In this document: one piece after another, positions 42,670 through 51,671 of the stretch
Numbering within the stretch: position 1 is the first letter of the stretch
Layout of the letters: the number at the start of each line of letters is the position of its first letter
Assembly: GCF_900109735.1 (NCBI RefSeq)
Contig: NZ_FOAS01000009.1
Location: 1-64,000 of the forward strand
Length of the DNA: 64,000 nucleotides
Direction: 5' to 3'
Source: Atopomonas hussainii
Lineage (GTDB): Bacteria; Pseudomonadota; Gammaproteobacteria; Pseudomonadales; Pseudomonadaceae
The notes under the pieces: model-generated
Told to the model about the DNA's origin: nothing
Database searches by the model: none
Seen by the model: the letters and a program-made list of their open reading frames with translations, nothing else
Program-made: the position numbers and the translations under genes

Positions 42670-44445
42670 ATGCCGAGCATAAAAATAATAATCAACGCGT
42701 TATTGCTGTGCCTTGCGTTAAGTGCGCAAGCGCAGTCGTTCGTCCTCGATTTGCGTCACGGTCCGAGTGAATGGCACCTGCCGGCGCAATTGCAGCATCA
42801 ATGGTTAGCGCCGCAAGCCGGCCTCGACGCGCTCGATGAGGCAGCCTGGCAGGCGTGGACTAAACCCTCGATCAGTCTGGTTAATCAAACCCAAGCCCTG
42901 TGGCTGCGGATTCCCCTGCAGCTCGATGCCTCGCGGCCATGGCGTGTGGTCAGCGAGTGGCCGCAGATGGGCGACATTGCGGCCTTTTGGCAGGCCAGTT
43001 CAGGCCACGTCACGGCGCTCAGCCTTGAATCTGGCTGGCGCTACCCGGTGTTTGCCTTGCCGGCAGAAACCGGCCAAGGCGTTTTGCTGCTGCGTGTGCA
43101 CTATCCACAGATTGCCGTCTTGCCGCTGCGCTTGCTCACCGAACAGGCCTTGCAAGACAGTCGCGCTACTCAGCACGCATGGCTAGGGCTGTTTTTTGGC
43201 ATTGGTGTGGCGGTGGTGTTGTACAACTTGTTTTTGTGGGTCAGCACGCAAGTCACCTTGTACCTTTGGTATGTGCTGTTTCAGCTGGCGGCCTACACCT
43301 TCGAGGCGATTCGCTTTGGCTTGCACGAGCCGTGGTTGGGGCCGTTGAGCTCCAGTAGCGGGTTTATCTTAAGTGCCGGGCTGAGCTTTCTGTTGGTGAA
43401 TGTCTTCTCGGCCGTGCTGCTGAGTGTGCCGCGTTTGGCGCCGCGCTTGTGGCGTTTTTATCGCGCGCTGATGGCCTTGTTCGCGGTGTTTATTGCCGCT
43501 TTGCTAACCCCGCTGGGGCCGTGGGTGATGTGGCTGGCGCTGCCCTTGGCCAGCGTTGGCACGCTGATGCCGCTGGTGGCGTTTTATCAGGTGCGTACCG
43601 AGCATCACCGTTACCTGTGGCTGTACGGCGCCAGTTGGGCGCTGCTGATTGCCGGCACCTTGTTGTTCAACTTGGCCTTGATGGGCGTACTGCCGATCAA
43701 TCAACTGACCAGTTACGCGCAGCTGTTTGGCCTGTCCACCGAAGCCCTGTTGCTGTCGTTTTTGCTGGGCTTGCGCCTGAGTGATTTACGCCGCCAGCGC
43801 GCCGAGATGGCCGAAGAACTGCTGCAGGTAAAAAGTCAGGCCAATGAGCATCTGCAAGCTGAAGTGGCGCGTAAAACCCAGCGCCTTAACCAAGCCTTGC
43901 GTGAGCTGCAGCAGGCGCATCAAGCGTTGAATGAAAAGGCCATCCGCGACCCGCTCACCGGGCAATTCAACCGGCGCTTTTTTGATGACACCCTAAGCCG
44001 CGAGCTGCAGCGCGCCGCGCGGGAGAACAGCACGCTGACCTTAGCGCTGATCGATATCGACCACTTCAAGCCCTTTAACGATAACCACGGGCATCTGGTG
44101 GGCGATGATTGTCTGCGCAGCGTGGCGCAGTGTTTGGCCGAACAGCTGCGCCGCCCGGAAGACGTACTGGCACGCTATGGCGGAGAAGAGTTCGCGATGA
44201 TTTTGCCGGCCACCCCAGACAGCGGCGCGCAAGCGCTGTTGCAGGCGACGCGGCAAGCGGTCGAGCAATTGGCCTTTTGTGTCGACGGCCAGCGCCTGCC
44301 GGTGACGGTGAGCATTGGTTATGTCTGCGTGGCCGGTGGTGAACCTAGCGCGGTGATTGCCGCCGCCGACCAGCACTTGTATGCGGCCAAAGCGGCGGGG
44401 CGCAATCGGGTTATGGGTGCGGCGTCAGCGGCGGTTGCGCCTTGA
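42670..44445 (+). CDS. 7TM-DISM diguanylate cyclase
   Basis: 591 residues: signal peptide (cleavage near AQA-QSF), a periplasmic 7TMR-DISMED2-type beta domain to about 170, seven TM helices (about 178-380), a short coiled coil, then GGDEF. The active site is complete: DPLTGQFNRRFFDD, LIDIDHFKPFNDNHGHLVGDDCL, RYGGEEF, and the inhibitory I-site RPED upstream. The N-terminal domain probably binds a carbohydrate-like ligand. The 3' end overlaps the convergent small membrane protein by 35 bases. Confidence 0.93.
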   Translation: MPSIKIIINALLLCLALSAQAQSFVLDLRHGPSEWHLPAQLQHQWLAPQAGLDALDEAAWQAWTKPSISLVNQTQALWLRIPLQLDASRPWRVVSEWPQMGDIAAFWQASSGHVTALSLESGWRYPVFALPAETGQGVLLLRVHYPQIAVLPLRLLTEQALQDSRATQHAWLGLFFGIGVAVVLYNLFLWVSTQVTLYLWYVLFQLAAYTFEAIRFGLHEPWLGPLSSSSGFILSAGLSFLLVNVFSAVLLSVPRLAPRLWRFYRALMALFAVFIAALLTPLGPWVMWLALPLASVGTLMPLVAFYQVRTEHHRYLWLYGASWALLIAGTLLFNLALMGVLPINQLTSYAQLFGLSTEALLLSFLLGLRLSDLRRQRAEMAEELLQVKSQANEHLQAEVARKTQRLNQALRELQQAHQALNEKAIRDPLTGQFNRRFFDDTLSRELQRAARENSTLTLALIDIDHFKPFNDNHGHLVGDDCLRSVAQCLAEQLRRPEDVLARYGGEEFAMILPATPDSGAQALLQATRQAVEQLAFCVDGQRLPVTVSIGYVCVAGGEPSAVIAAADQHLYAAKAAGRNRVMGAASAAVAP

Positions 44446-44827
44446 TGGCCAGCAGCGCAAACACCACGGCAAACAACAGATCGTTGAGGCCGTAAATTGC
44501 CAGAAACAGCGTCGCCAGCGGGTCGCTGGCCCACAGCCCCAGCCAGTCCGGCAGGCTGATGACGAGGCTAAGCCACGCGCCGACATACAAGAGCTTTTCC
44601 AGCGCGAACACGCCCAGCAAGGTGCGATTAGGCGTGGCGCTGACACTGGCGGCCAGATACGCCATGCCCCACAGCATGATCGCCAGCAAGCCCCAGACAC
44701 TCAGCACCCCCGGCTGTACAGCGCCTAATGTCTCGCTTTGCAGGCCTTGGCTAAACAGCAGCACGCCGCCGATATTGGCAGCCCCGCCCAGCCACAGCCA
44801 AACACGCCAAGGAAATAACAGCCGCAT
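44411..44827 (-). CDS. Hypothetical four-TM membrane protein
   Basis: 138 residues with about four TM segments (FPWRVWLWLGGAANIGGVLLF, VLSVWGLLAIMLWGMAYLA, LLYVGAWLSLVISL, LFLAIYGLNDLLFAVVFALLAI). I do not recognise the family with certainty. GGGAG 7 bases before the ATG. Convergent with, and overlapping by 35 bases, the 7TM diguanylate cyclase gene. Confidence 0.7.
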   Translation of the reverse strand: MRLLFPWRVWLWLGGAANIGGVLLFSQGLQSETLGAVQPGVLSVWGLLAIMLWGMAYLAASVSATPNRTLLGVFALEKLLYVGAWLSLVISLPDWLGLWASDPLATLFLAIYGLNDLLFAVVFALLAIKAQPPLTPHP

Positions 44828-44949
44828 CGTGAGTCTCCCGCGTTTTTATTTTGCGCCCAGCATACCGGCAGCGCGGCGCAGGCGCCTAGCAGACCAATGG
44901 TGCGGTGGCTGGTTTGCTGCTGTCTGTGGCTTGGGCTAATTTTTTAATT

Positions 44950-45393
44950 ATGAAAAGAGAAAGCCTGTTTGATTACGACGCTGGCTTTGATGTCTCTGTA
45001 GCTGGCCGTGTGTTGTTTGCCCGTTATTGGGGCACGATGACGACACAAGGCTTGCGTGACTTCTTTGCCGATTATCACCAACGAGTGCAAGCGCTGGACG
45101 TAGCACCGTGGGCTGAAATAGTCGATTTTCGCCAAGTAAGCTTAGTGGCCCCCGAGGTGTTTAGCGTGGCGACCGCTCTGTATAGCGAAACCTTTTGTGT
45201 GCGGCACTGCGCTACGGCGTATCTGTTTAGTCGCCATACCGATCCACGCTTGCGTTTGCTGCTGCAGCGCTTAGAAGACCCACAGAGCTGGGGCACCAGT
45301 TGCTGTAATTTCGCCGGCGATTTTCGCCCGGCCCTTAACTGGGTGAATGGCCGCCTGAGCCTGTATGGCGAAGGGGTGCAGCAGGTTCGTTAA
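44950..45393 (+). CDS. Hypothetical cytoplasmic protein
   Basis: 147 residues, soluble. The layout of beta strands (FDVSVAGRVLFARYWGTMTTQGLRDFFADY and WAEIVDFRQVSLVAPE) resembles small STAS-like proteins of Pseudomonas, but this is not certain. Start ATG at 44950 without a good RBS; a GTG/ATG-less extension to 44905 is possible. No partner is visible. Confidence 0.6.
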   Translation: MKRESLFDYDAGFDVSVAGRVLFARYWGTMTTQGLRDFFADYHQRVQALDVAPWAEIVDFRQVSLVAPEVFSVATALYSETFCVRHCATAYLFSRHTDPRLRLLLQRLEDPQSWGTSCCNFAGDFRPALNWVNGRLSLYGEGVQQVR

Positions 45394-45420
45394 TGTGAGC
45401 GTCGCTGGTTTGCTGGCGGG

Positions 45421-45858
45421 TTAGCTTTCCAGCAAAAACGTCACCGGCCCGTCATTGAGTAAATGCACTTGCATGTCGGCGCCAAAGCGCCCGCAGGCGA
45501 CCTGTGGGTGGCGTGCTTGGGCCTGTTCGCGCAGGTAGTCGTAGAGCGCTTCGCCCTGTGCCGGTGGCGCGGCGCTAGAGAAACTCGGACGCAGGCCTTT
45601 TTGCGTGTCGGCAGCCAAGGTGAACTGCGACACCAGCAACAGCCCGCCTTGGATGTCGGTTAGCGACAGGTTCATCTTGCCGTCGGCATCGCTAAACACG
45701 CGGTAGTTGAGCAGTTTGTGCAGTAGCTTGTCGGCGCTGGCGTGGTCGTCGTGCTTTTCCACCCCGACTAATACCAGTAAGCCTTGGTCGATGGCGCCGA
45801 CAATCTCGCCTGCCACTTCTACGCGGGCGTGGCGTACCCGTTGAATCAGTCCCTTCAT
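45421..45858 (-). CDS. dtd: D-aminoacyl-tRNA deacylase
   Basis: 145 residues, the family's length. Removes D-amino acids mischarged onto tRNA. Key motifs: [15 protein letters not shown] at the N-terminus, [12 protein letters not shown] with the conserved SQFTL catalytic block, and [11 protein letters not shown] with the cis Gly-Pro motif. The ATG overlaps the pip stop by 4 bases (ATGA), so the genes are translationally coupled. The dtd-pip pair is the usual order in Pseudomonas. Confidence 0.97.
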   Translation of the reverse strand: MKGLIQRVRHARVEVAGEIVGAIDQGLLVLVGVEKHDDHASADKLLHKLLNYRVFSDADGKMNLSLTDIQGGLLLVSQFTLAADTQKGLRPSFSSAAPPAQGEALYDYLREQAQARHPQVACGRFGADMQVHLLNDGPVTFLLES

Positions 45859-46826
45859 TCGACGTTCTGCGGCAGGTCGAGCAGGCGGCGGGCCATTTGG
45901 TTGGTGGCGCGCACCAGCGCATCGGCAATCCCCGGCTCACCGGCAGCGTGGCCGGCATCGCGCACGATCACCAGCTCGCTGTTGGGCCAGCGCTTGTGCA
46001 AGTCCCACGCGTTATCCAGCGGGCAGACCATGTCGTAACGGCCATGCACGATCACCCCCGGCAGGTGCGAGATCTTGTGCATATCGCGCAGCAGCTGGCC
46101 TTCTTCGAGGAAGATCTGGTGCATAAAGTAGTGGCACTCGATACGCGCCATGGCCAAGGCGCGGCGCGGGTCGCCAAAGCGCTCGACCACATTCGGGTTA
46201 GGGCGCAGGGTGGCGGTACGGCCTTCCCACACCGACCAGGCTTTGGCCGCGTGCATCTGGGCAATTTGATCGTCGCCGGTTAAGCGTTTGTAGAAGGCGG
46301 GGATCAGCTCGCCACGCTCGGCGGCGGGAATCGGCGCGATGTAGTCCTCCCAATAATCGGGGAACACATGGCTGGCGCCTTCTTGATAGAACCACTGCAA
46401 ATCTTGCGGACGGCACAAAAAGATGCCGCGCAGCACTAAGCCCAGCACGCGCTCGGGGTGCGCTTGCGCATAGGCCAGCGCCAAGGTGGAGCCCCAGCTG
46501 CCGCCAAACAACACCCACTGCTCGATGCCTAAGTGCTCGCGGATTTTCTCCATGTCCGCGACTAAGTGCGCGGTGGTGTTGTTCTCTAGGCTGGCGTGCG
46601 GGGTAGAACGGCCGCAGCCGCGCTGGTCGAAGGTGACGATGCGGTACAGCGTGGGGTCGAAAAAGCGTCGGCTTAAGGCATCGCAACCACCGCCCGGGCC
46701 GCCATGAATAAACACCACCGGCAGGCCTTCGGGCATGCCGCTTTCATCCACATACAGCTCGTGCGGGGCTTCCACCGCAAGGGTATGGCGGGCGTAGGGT
46801 TTAATCTCTGGGTAGAGAGCTTGCAT
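45855..46826 (-). CDS. pip: Proline iminopeptidase
   Basis: 323 residues, alpha/beta-hydrolase peptidase releasing N-terminal proline. The motifs [12 protein letters not shown] (oxyanion HGGPG), the nucleophile [10 protein letters not shown], Asp in HGRYDMVCP and His in [10 protein letters not shown] are all present. The ATG at 46826 has GGAG ahead; the 407-residue frame to 47078 is rejected since homologues start at MQALYPEI. First gene of pip-dtd. Confidence 0.96.
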   Translation of the reverse strand: MQALYPEIKPYARHTLAVEAPHELYVDESGMPEGLPVVFIHGGPGGGCDALSRRFFDPTLYRIVTFDQRGCGRSTPHASLENNTTAHLVADMEKIREHLGIEQWVLFGGSWGSTLALAYAQAHPERVLGLVLRGIFLCRPQDLQWFYQEGASHVFPDYWEDYIAPIPAAERGELIPAFYKRLTGDDQIAQMHAAKAWSVWEGRTATLRPNPNVVERFGDPRRALAMARIECHYFMHQIFLEEGQLLRDMHKISHLPGVIVHGRYDMVCPLDNAWDLHKRWPNSELVIVRDAGHAAGEPGIADALVRATNQMARRLLDLPQNVE

Positions 46827-46926
46827 GGGGCGCTCCTGCGACAAATGCACAATGGCGAGCGGCTGCTCGCCGCGGCGGGCTATCCTGCGATCATACTGTC
46901 GTGAGCAATGAAAGAAAGGCATTTGT

Positions 46927-47367
46927 ATGCACAAGGTAGCTTTACGTCGCTGGGTGGTGCTGTGCTTGAGTGTGCTGGCATTAAGCATGACGGGCTGTAG
47001 CAAACCCGATCCGCTGGCCCAATTAGAAGAAGAGGCGCGCCTGCTGGCGGATAACCTCGACAACAAACGCACCAGCAAGGTGATGGATCAGCTGCATGCG
47101 CAGTTTCACGCGCAAGGCAGTGAGTACGACCGCGACTGGGCCAAACGCACCATGACGCTGCTGTTCTTGCGCCACAACAACGTGCATGTGTTGCCTTTGG
47201 GCGTGCAAAATCGCGTGCTGAGTGCCGAGCGTGGCGAAACCACCGCGCAAGTCACCCTCGCCGGCGCCGCGCAACTGTTGCCTAACGCCGCGAGCAGTTA
47301 TGCGGTGCGCTTGGAATGGTGGCGTGAAGGCGACCGTTGGCAGTTGGCACGCCTGACGTGGGAGTAA
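46927..47367 (+). CDS. Putative lipoprotein
   Basis: 146 residues with a lipoprotein signal LALSMTGC. After a helical region (DPLAQLEEEARLLADNLDNKRTSKVMDQLH) it has a small alpha/beta domain (VHVLPLGVQNRVLSAERGETTAQVTLAG and WWREGDRWQLARLTWE) typical of short Pseudomonas lipoproteins of unknown role. AAGG 8 bases before the ATG. It is divergent from pip. Confidence 0.8.
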   Translation: MHKVALRRWVVLCLSVLALSMTGCSKPDPLAQLEEEARLLADNLDNKRTSKVMDQLHAQFHAQGSEYDRDWAKRTMTLLFLRHNNVHVLPLGVQNRVLSAERGETTAQVTLAGAAQLLPNAASSYAVRLEWWREGDRWQLARLTWE

Positions 47368-47406
47368 CAGCAGCTAAACTCTCAATATCACCAGCGAGGG
47401 GCGAGC

Positions 47407-48144
47407 ATGCGGCGTTGCTTAGTGGGCTTACTGTGTTGGCCGCTGTGGGCCAATGCCGACACCTTGTTGGTCGGGGTCGAGGCACTCAACATGGCGCCGG
47501 TCTATCGCCTTGATGCGCGCGGTGAGTACCAAGGCTTTGCCAATGATTTGCTGCGTGATTTTGCCCAGCGCAGCGGGCATGAGTTGCAGATCAGGCCTTG
47601 GCCGGTGGCACGTTTGTACCAAGAGTTTTTTGCCGGGCGCATCGATTTAAAGTTTCCCGACTCGCCACTCTGGGAAGAGCAGCAGCGCACGCAATTGCAG
47701 ATTGCTTACAGTGCGCCGGTTTTGGCGTATCTGGATGGGATCATGCGTTTGTCGCCAGAGGCCCATCAGCACACGCCGGGCAAACCTTTTCGGGTGGGGG
47801 TGATTCGCGGCTTTAGTTCGGTCGACTTTCTCTACGCCGCAGAGCGCTACACCTTAGTCCGTGCCAGCAGCTTGGAGCAGCTCTACCGCTTGCTGGCGAA
47901 GGGCCGCGTCGACGGGATTTTCTTTAATGCGCTGAGCATTAATTACCAGTTACGGCACGACGCCAAACTGCTCAAACAGCCCCTGCATCTTGATCAGCAT
48001 TTGCCGTATCTGCAGGGGCATTATCGTTTGTCGAGCATTCAGCGCCCGGATGTGATTGCCGAGTTTGACCAATACCTGATCGAACATGCGGCGCAGGTGG
48101 CGCAGCTCAAACGCAAATGGGGCATGCCCAGCACGCTACCTTAG
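47407..48144 (+). CDS. Periplasmic binding protein of the amino-acid type (SBP family 3)
   Basis: 245 residues with a short signal peptide (WPLWANA-DTL). The fold of polar amino-acid binding proteins is visible: LVGVEALNMAPVYRLDARGEYQGFANDLLRDFAQRSG, and RVGVIRGFSSVDFLYAAERYTLVRA, and the closing lobe motif ALSINYQLRH. It is shorter than transport receptors, and no permease is near, so it may be an orphan sensor-type protein. AGGGG before the ATG. Confidence 0.8.
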   Translation: MRRCLVGLLCWPLWANADTLLVGVEALNMAPVYRLDARGEYQGFANDLLRDFAQRSGHELQIRPWPVARLYQEFFAGRIDLKFPDSPLWEEQQRTQLQIAYSAPVLAYLDGIMRLSPEAHQHTPGKPFRVGVIRGFSSVDFLYAAERYTLVRASSLEQLYRLLAKGRVDGIFFNALSINYQLRHDAKLLKQPLHLDQHLPYLQGHYRLSSIQRPDVIAEFDQYLIEHAAQVAQLKRKWGMPSTLP

Positions 48145-48158
48145 CGGGGTGACGTTGC

Positions 48159-48413
48159 TTACAGGCCGTGCCCAGAAAACAGCAGCACTTTATCGGCAAC
48201 AAACTGCACGCTAATGCCGCGCTTGTCGTCGCCCCACGTGCAGCTGGTTGCGCCCATGGCACCTTCGCACTGGCCATCACCCAGCAGTTGTTGCACCTCG
48301 GCTTTGCTCATGCCGACTTTGAGTTGGTCGTAGTTGGCTTGATTCACCTTGCTACAGGCGGTGAGTAAGGTGAGGGCAGCAAGGCCGCCGAAGGCCAGCA
48401 GGGATGAGCGCAT
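48159..48413 (-). CDS. Small DUF3862-type lipoprotein
   Basis: 84 residues with lipobox LLTAC and a SmpA/BamE-like beta domain: QANYDQLKVGMSKAEVQQLLGDGQCEGAMGATSCTWGDDKRGISVQF. The pattern K.G.....V..LLG is that of the SmpA/OmlA-related DUF3862 group; envelope stability is a possible role. AAGGAG 6 bases ahead. Convergent with the binding-protein gene. Confidence 0.83.
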   Translation of the reverse strand: MRSSLLAFGGLAALTLLTACSKVNQANYDQLKVGMSKAEVQQLLGDGQCEGAMGATSCTWGDDKRGISVQFVADKVLLFSGHGL

Positions 48414-48426
48414 AGAAACTCCTTAA

Positions 48427-49035
48427 TCAGAACGATGAACCGGGCTGGCGCAAAAAGGCCAGCTCTTCCGGGGTGGACGGTCGGCCGAGCAGCGCATTGC
48501 GGTGCGGATAGCGGCCAAAGCGGGCAATCACATCGCGATGGAGCTCGGCGTAGTGCAAAAAATTCGCAAAGTCTGGCGCGGCAGCGGGTTCGCAGCGCTC
48601 AACCTCGTGCAGCAAATCGTTAAACACCTGCACCGCCTGCGTTTGGCTGGGCAAGTGCTCGTGATGCTCCAGCACTAAATAGACAAACACCCGCTGTAGC
48701 GGGTTAAGCGACTCTTGCCAGCCTTGCGCTAAGCCGTGGGCTACCCAGCGCTGCGCCAAGGCATCGCCGCTAAAGGCTTGGCCGCTGTCACGAAACAGCA
48801 TGCGCGGCAGTTGGTCGAGCAATAGCAGCAAGGCCAGCCAGTGCTCGGCGCTGCTCACGTGCGCATCCAACTCACCGGCTAAGGCGCGTGCAACGTCGTG
48901 GCCAAAGCGTTGGCGGGCGTCATCATCCTGCGCATCGCGCTTGCCAAACCATAGGCCGTGGCGGGCATCGATTTGCGCTTTTAGGCTGCCGGGTGGGCCA
49001 AACCACCACTCCAGCAGCGCGCGGGGTTGCCACAT
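48427..49035 (-). CDS. DUF924-family protein
   Basis: 202 residues, alpha-helical. Recognised by LEWWFGP, LALLLLLDQLPRMLFRDSGQAFSGDALAQ, FVYLVLEHHEHLPSQ and HYAELHRDVIARFGRYPHRNALLGR, the usual DUF924 blocks. The function is not known. GGAGG 9 bases before the ATG. It precedes the small lipoprotein by 13 bases on the same strand, so the two are likely co-transcribed. Confidence 0.9.
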   Translation of the reverse strand: MWQPRALLEWWFGPPGSLKAQIDARHGLWFGKRDAQDDDARQRFGHDVARALAGELDAHVSSAEHWLALLLLLDQLPRMLFRDSGQAFSGDALAQRWVAHGLAQGWQESLNPLQRVFVYLVLEHHEHLPSQTQAVQVFNDLLHEVERCEPAAAPDFANFLHYAELHRDVIARFGRYPHRNALLGRPSTPEELAFLRQPGSSF

Positions 49036-49196
49036 TAGGCTTGCCTCCGTGATCGGTTAGCTGCAGGGTAAAGAAAACCCGCCGGCTTGCCCACCGGCGC
49101 GAGAAAACCATAAAGCACGCCAGCGCTATGGCGTTCGGCCACGCACACCCTGTTGCGTACCGAGCGTCAACCTCGCGGAGCGTGGCGGAGGACGCG

Positions 49197-50486
49197 ATGA
49201 AAGCCTTAATGCCCTACCTTGCCGCCGGTTTGGCTAGCCCATGGTTGAGCCAATCGCGCGAGCAATGGGCCGATCTCAAACAGCATCTGTTGCGTCAGCC
49301 GGCCACCGTCGAGGTGTATCTGGCGATTGATGACCCCTACAGCTATCTGCTCGCGCAAGTGTTGCCGCGCTTGCAGGCACGCTTTGCGGTTAAGTGGCGG
49401 ATTTACACGGTGCTCAATCGCGAGGCCGAGCATTATCCCGCCCCTGCACAGTGGTACCCCAATGCTTGCCACGATGCCGAGCACTTGGCGCGTCTCTATC
49501 AACTCAGCTGGCCGCAGGATTTGCCCAGCTGGAGCACCGCGCGGCGCGCAGGCTACACCCGCGACTTGCTGTTGGCCGAACAGCAGGCCGACAGCGTGGC
49601 GCACGTGGCTGAGTTATTCCGCCGTGCCTGGCAAGGCGCCGCCGCCACGCGGGTGTGGCAACTGGCCGATTGGCAGGCCTCGTTAGCGGCCAATGAGGCG
49701 CGCCGCAAACGCCACAAGCATTACGCCAGCGCCATGCTGTATTACGCCGGGCAGTGGTATTGGGGACTGGACCGCCTCGATCACCTAGAGCACCGTTTGC
49801 TGCGTGAAGGGCGCGCACTGTGCCAAACCGCGCCGCAGTTTGAGCGCACCTGGCGCGACTTCTGTACCCTGCCGGCGCCCGAGCAAGCGCCGGAAGACAC
49901 TGAGCTTGAAGTGTTCTTCTCCATCCGCAGCCCCTATTCGCACTTAGGCTTACTGCGCGCCGTGCAGTTGGCCGAGCACTATCACTTGCCGCTCAAAGTG
50001 CGCCCGGTACTGCCCATGCTGATGCGCGGCCTGCCGGTGCCAGCGAGCAAGAAGTGGTACATCTTCCACGACACCAAACGCGAGGCGCGCAAGCTCGGCA
50101 TCGCCTACGGCAAAGTGGCCGATCCACTGGGTGCCGGGGTAGAGGCTTGCTACCAGCTGTACGCCTGGGCCGAAGGGCAGGGCAAAGGCTTGGCTTATTT
50201 GCTCAGCGTTAGCCACGGCGTGAACAGCCAAGGCCTGCACGCCGACCAACCCCGCGACTTAAAAAAGATGGTCGAACGCGCTGGCCTCAACTGGACCGAA
50301 GCCCAGCCGCTGCTGGGTAACAACGACTGGCGCAGCTGGGCGCAAGACAACCTCACTGCCCTGAATGACGCCGGCCTATGGGGCGTGCCGAGCTTTCGCT
50401 ACGGCGATTTACGCTTCTGGGGCCAAGACCGGCTGGGTATTTTGGAGCAGGCGCTGCGTAAGCGTTGGCGGCTTAAGCCTTATTAG
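49197..50486 (+). CDS. Tandem thioredoxin-fold (HCCA-isomerase/DsbA-like) protein
   Basis: 429 residues. Two thioredoxin-fold modules are seen: about residues 37-225 (VEVYLAIDDPYSYLLAQVL) and about 240-420 (LEVFFSIRSPYSHLGLLRAV; VPASKKWYIFHDTKREARKLG; GVPSFRYGDLRFWGQDRL). The second matches 2-hydroxychromene-2-carboxylate isomerase; both carry a PYS motif where DsbA has CxxC, so it is not a disulfide oxidase of the usual kind. GGAGG lies ahead of the ATG at 49197. Probably glutathione-dependent isomerase-like, but the substrate is unknown. Confidence 0.82.
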   Translation: MKALMPYLAAGLASPWLSQSREQWADLKQHLLRQPATVEVYLAIDDPYSYLLAQVLPRLQARFAVKWRIYTVLNREAEHYPAPAQWYPNACHDAEHLARLYQLSWPQDLPSWSTARRAGYTRDLLLAEQQADSVAHVAELFRRAWQGAAATRVWQLADWQASLAANEARRKRHKHYASAMLYYAGQWYWGLDRLDHLEHRLLREGRALCQTAPQFERTWRDFCTLPAPEQAPEDTELEVFFSIRSPYSHLGLLRAVQLAEHYHLPLKVRPVLPMLMRGLPVPASKKWYIFHDTKREARKLGIAYGKVADPLGAGVEACYQLYAWAEGQGKGLAYLLSVSHGVNSQGLHADQPRDLKKMVERAGLNWTEAQPLLGNNDWRSWAQDNLTALNDAGLWGVPSFRYGDLRFWGQDRLGILEQALRKRWRLKPY

Positions 50487-50507
50487 GTTGCGGCGGCGGT
50501 CAGCTGC

Positions 50508-50984
50508 TCAGAAGGCGCCCACGACCTTTTCGTTATATTCCAGCAGATGGGCGCGAAGGTAGCGCGCACCATTTTGGTAGGGCTCGAGAAAGTATTCCCA
50601 AGAAGCCTCTTGGATAAGCACTCGGCGGATGTCAGCGATCTCGACTAAGCATTTGCTGAGCACCTTGATGCGTATGTGCGCGTGAACATCGTCGCTGGCC
50701 GGGGTAAAAGACTCCAGCGTAGGCCGCAAGAGCACCGCCTTGCAGTTCATAAACGCCCACGTGGCCATGGCGCGTATCCCTTGAAAATTCACCACTTCGC
50801 CGGGCTCGCCAAACGCCATAAAACTGGGCGAGTACAAGGTGAGCAGCTGATTAATATCGCGCGCTTCGCTGTAGCGCTGCTCTTGTTTAAGCAACGCCTC
50901 GGCCATGGCTTGGGTGACGGAAGCGGCTAGGCTGGCAGAACTGCCTGCTCCCAGCACGCACAACAGCAAACAACGCAACAACAT
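50508..50984 (-). CDS. Secreted NTF2-like protein
   Basis: 158 residues with a signal peptide (cleavage near SLA-ASV). The domain resembles SnoaL/NTF2-like cone folds: MAEALLKQEQRYSEARDINQLLTLYSPSFMAFGEPGEVVNFQGIRAMATW. No catalytic residues are assigned. The ATG at 50984 has AAGGA 8 bases ahead; the ATG three codons upstream overlaps it. Confidence 0.7.
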   Translation of the reverse strand: MLLRCLLLCVLGAGSSASLAASVTQAMAEALLKQEQRYSEARDINQLLTLYSPSFMAFGEPGEVVNFQGIRAMATWAFMNCKAVLLRPTLESFTPASDDVHAHIRIKVLSKCLVEIADIRRVLIQEASWEYFLEPYQNGARYLRAHLLEYNEKVVGAF

Positions 50985-51057
50985 TAGGCTCATCCTTGAG
51001 GCGGTGACGGTGCATTATCCGCAACTAACCCAGCCAAGGCCAAGCGGCGCGTGCTGT

Positions 51058-51570
51058 TTAGCTGTGCGCCGCGTTGTAAGCACCGCTGGCGTAATGCAGC
51101 TCATAACTGTGGCTGTAAATTTCCAAAATATTGCCGAACGGATCTTCCATATAAATCATCCGGTAGGGCTTCTCGCCGGGGTAGTAGTAGCGCGGCGCCT
51201 TCATGCGCTTTTTGCCGCCGGCAGCGACGATTTTCTCTGCTAGTTCTTCGACGTTCGGGTCTTGAACGCAGAAGTGGAAGATGCCGGTTTTCCAGTACTC
51301 GAAGTTATCTTCGGGGTTTTCTTGGTTCTTGAATTCGAACAGCTCAACGCCGATGCGGTCGCCAGTGGACAGGTGCGCGATGCGGAAGCGCTCCCAGCCT
51401 GCGCCGAACACGTCGGTGCACATTTCGCCGATGGCGGAGTCGTCTTCAGTGATCTCGGTGGGCGGCATGATCAGGTACCAGCCGAGCACTTCGGTGTAAA
51501 ACTTCACTGCGGCTTCAAGGTCCGGTACGGAAATACCGATATGGGAAAAACTGCGTGGGTAGGTGCTCAT
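51058..51570 (-). CDS. VOC-family (glyoxalase/dioxygenase-fold) protein
   Basis: 170-residue vicinal oxygen chelate protein. Metal-ligand candidates: His in SFSHIGISVPDL, His in GIFHFCVQDP and Glu in GNILEIYSHSYE. The order FYTEVLGWYL ... VAAGGKKRMKAPRYY ... YMEDPFGN is typical of VOC dioxygenases or isomerases. GGAGG precedes the ATG. Divergent from a LysR gene that may regulate it across an AT-rich inverted repeat. Confidence 0.85.
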   Translation of the reverse strand: MSTYPRSFSHIGISVPDLEAAVKFYTEVLGWYLIMPPTEITEDDSAIGEMCTDVFGAGWERFRIAHLSTGDRIGVELFEFKNQENPEDNFEYWKTGIFHFCVQDPNVEELAEKIVAAGGKKRMKAPRYYYPGEKPYRMIYMEDPFGNILEIYSHSYELHYASGAYNAAHS

Positions 51571-51625
51571 AAGGGCCTCCGGTGATTAACGAGGCCTAGC
51601 TTAGAGAGGTGTCTGGCTAATAAAA

Positions 51626-51654
51626 AATTATCATTTATTATCTTTTTGATAATT
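51626..51654. promoter_or_regulatory. Inverted repeat between VOC and LysR genes
   Basis: AATTATCA, 13-base AT-rich spacer, TGATAATT (8-bp arms, no mismatch). It contains the T-N11-A type spacing of a LysR site and lies 56 bases before the VOC gene and 17 before the LysR start; likely the operator for the LysR. Confidence 0.6.
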
Positions 51655-51671
51655 ATTTGTTGGTTGTGGGC

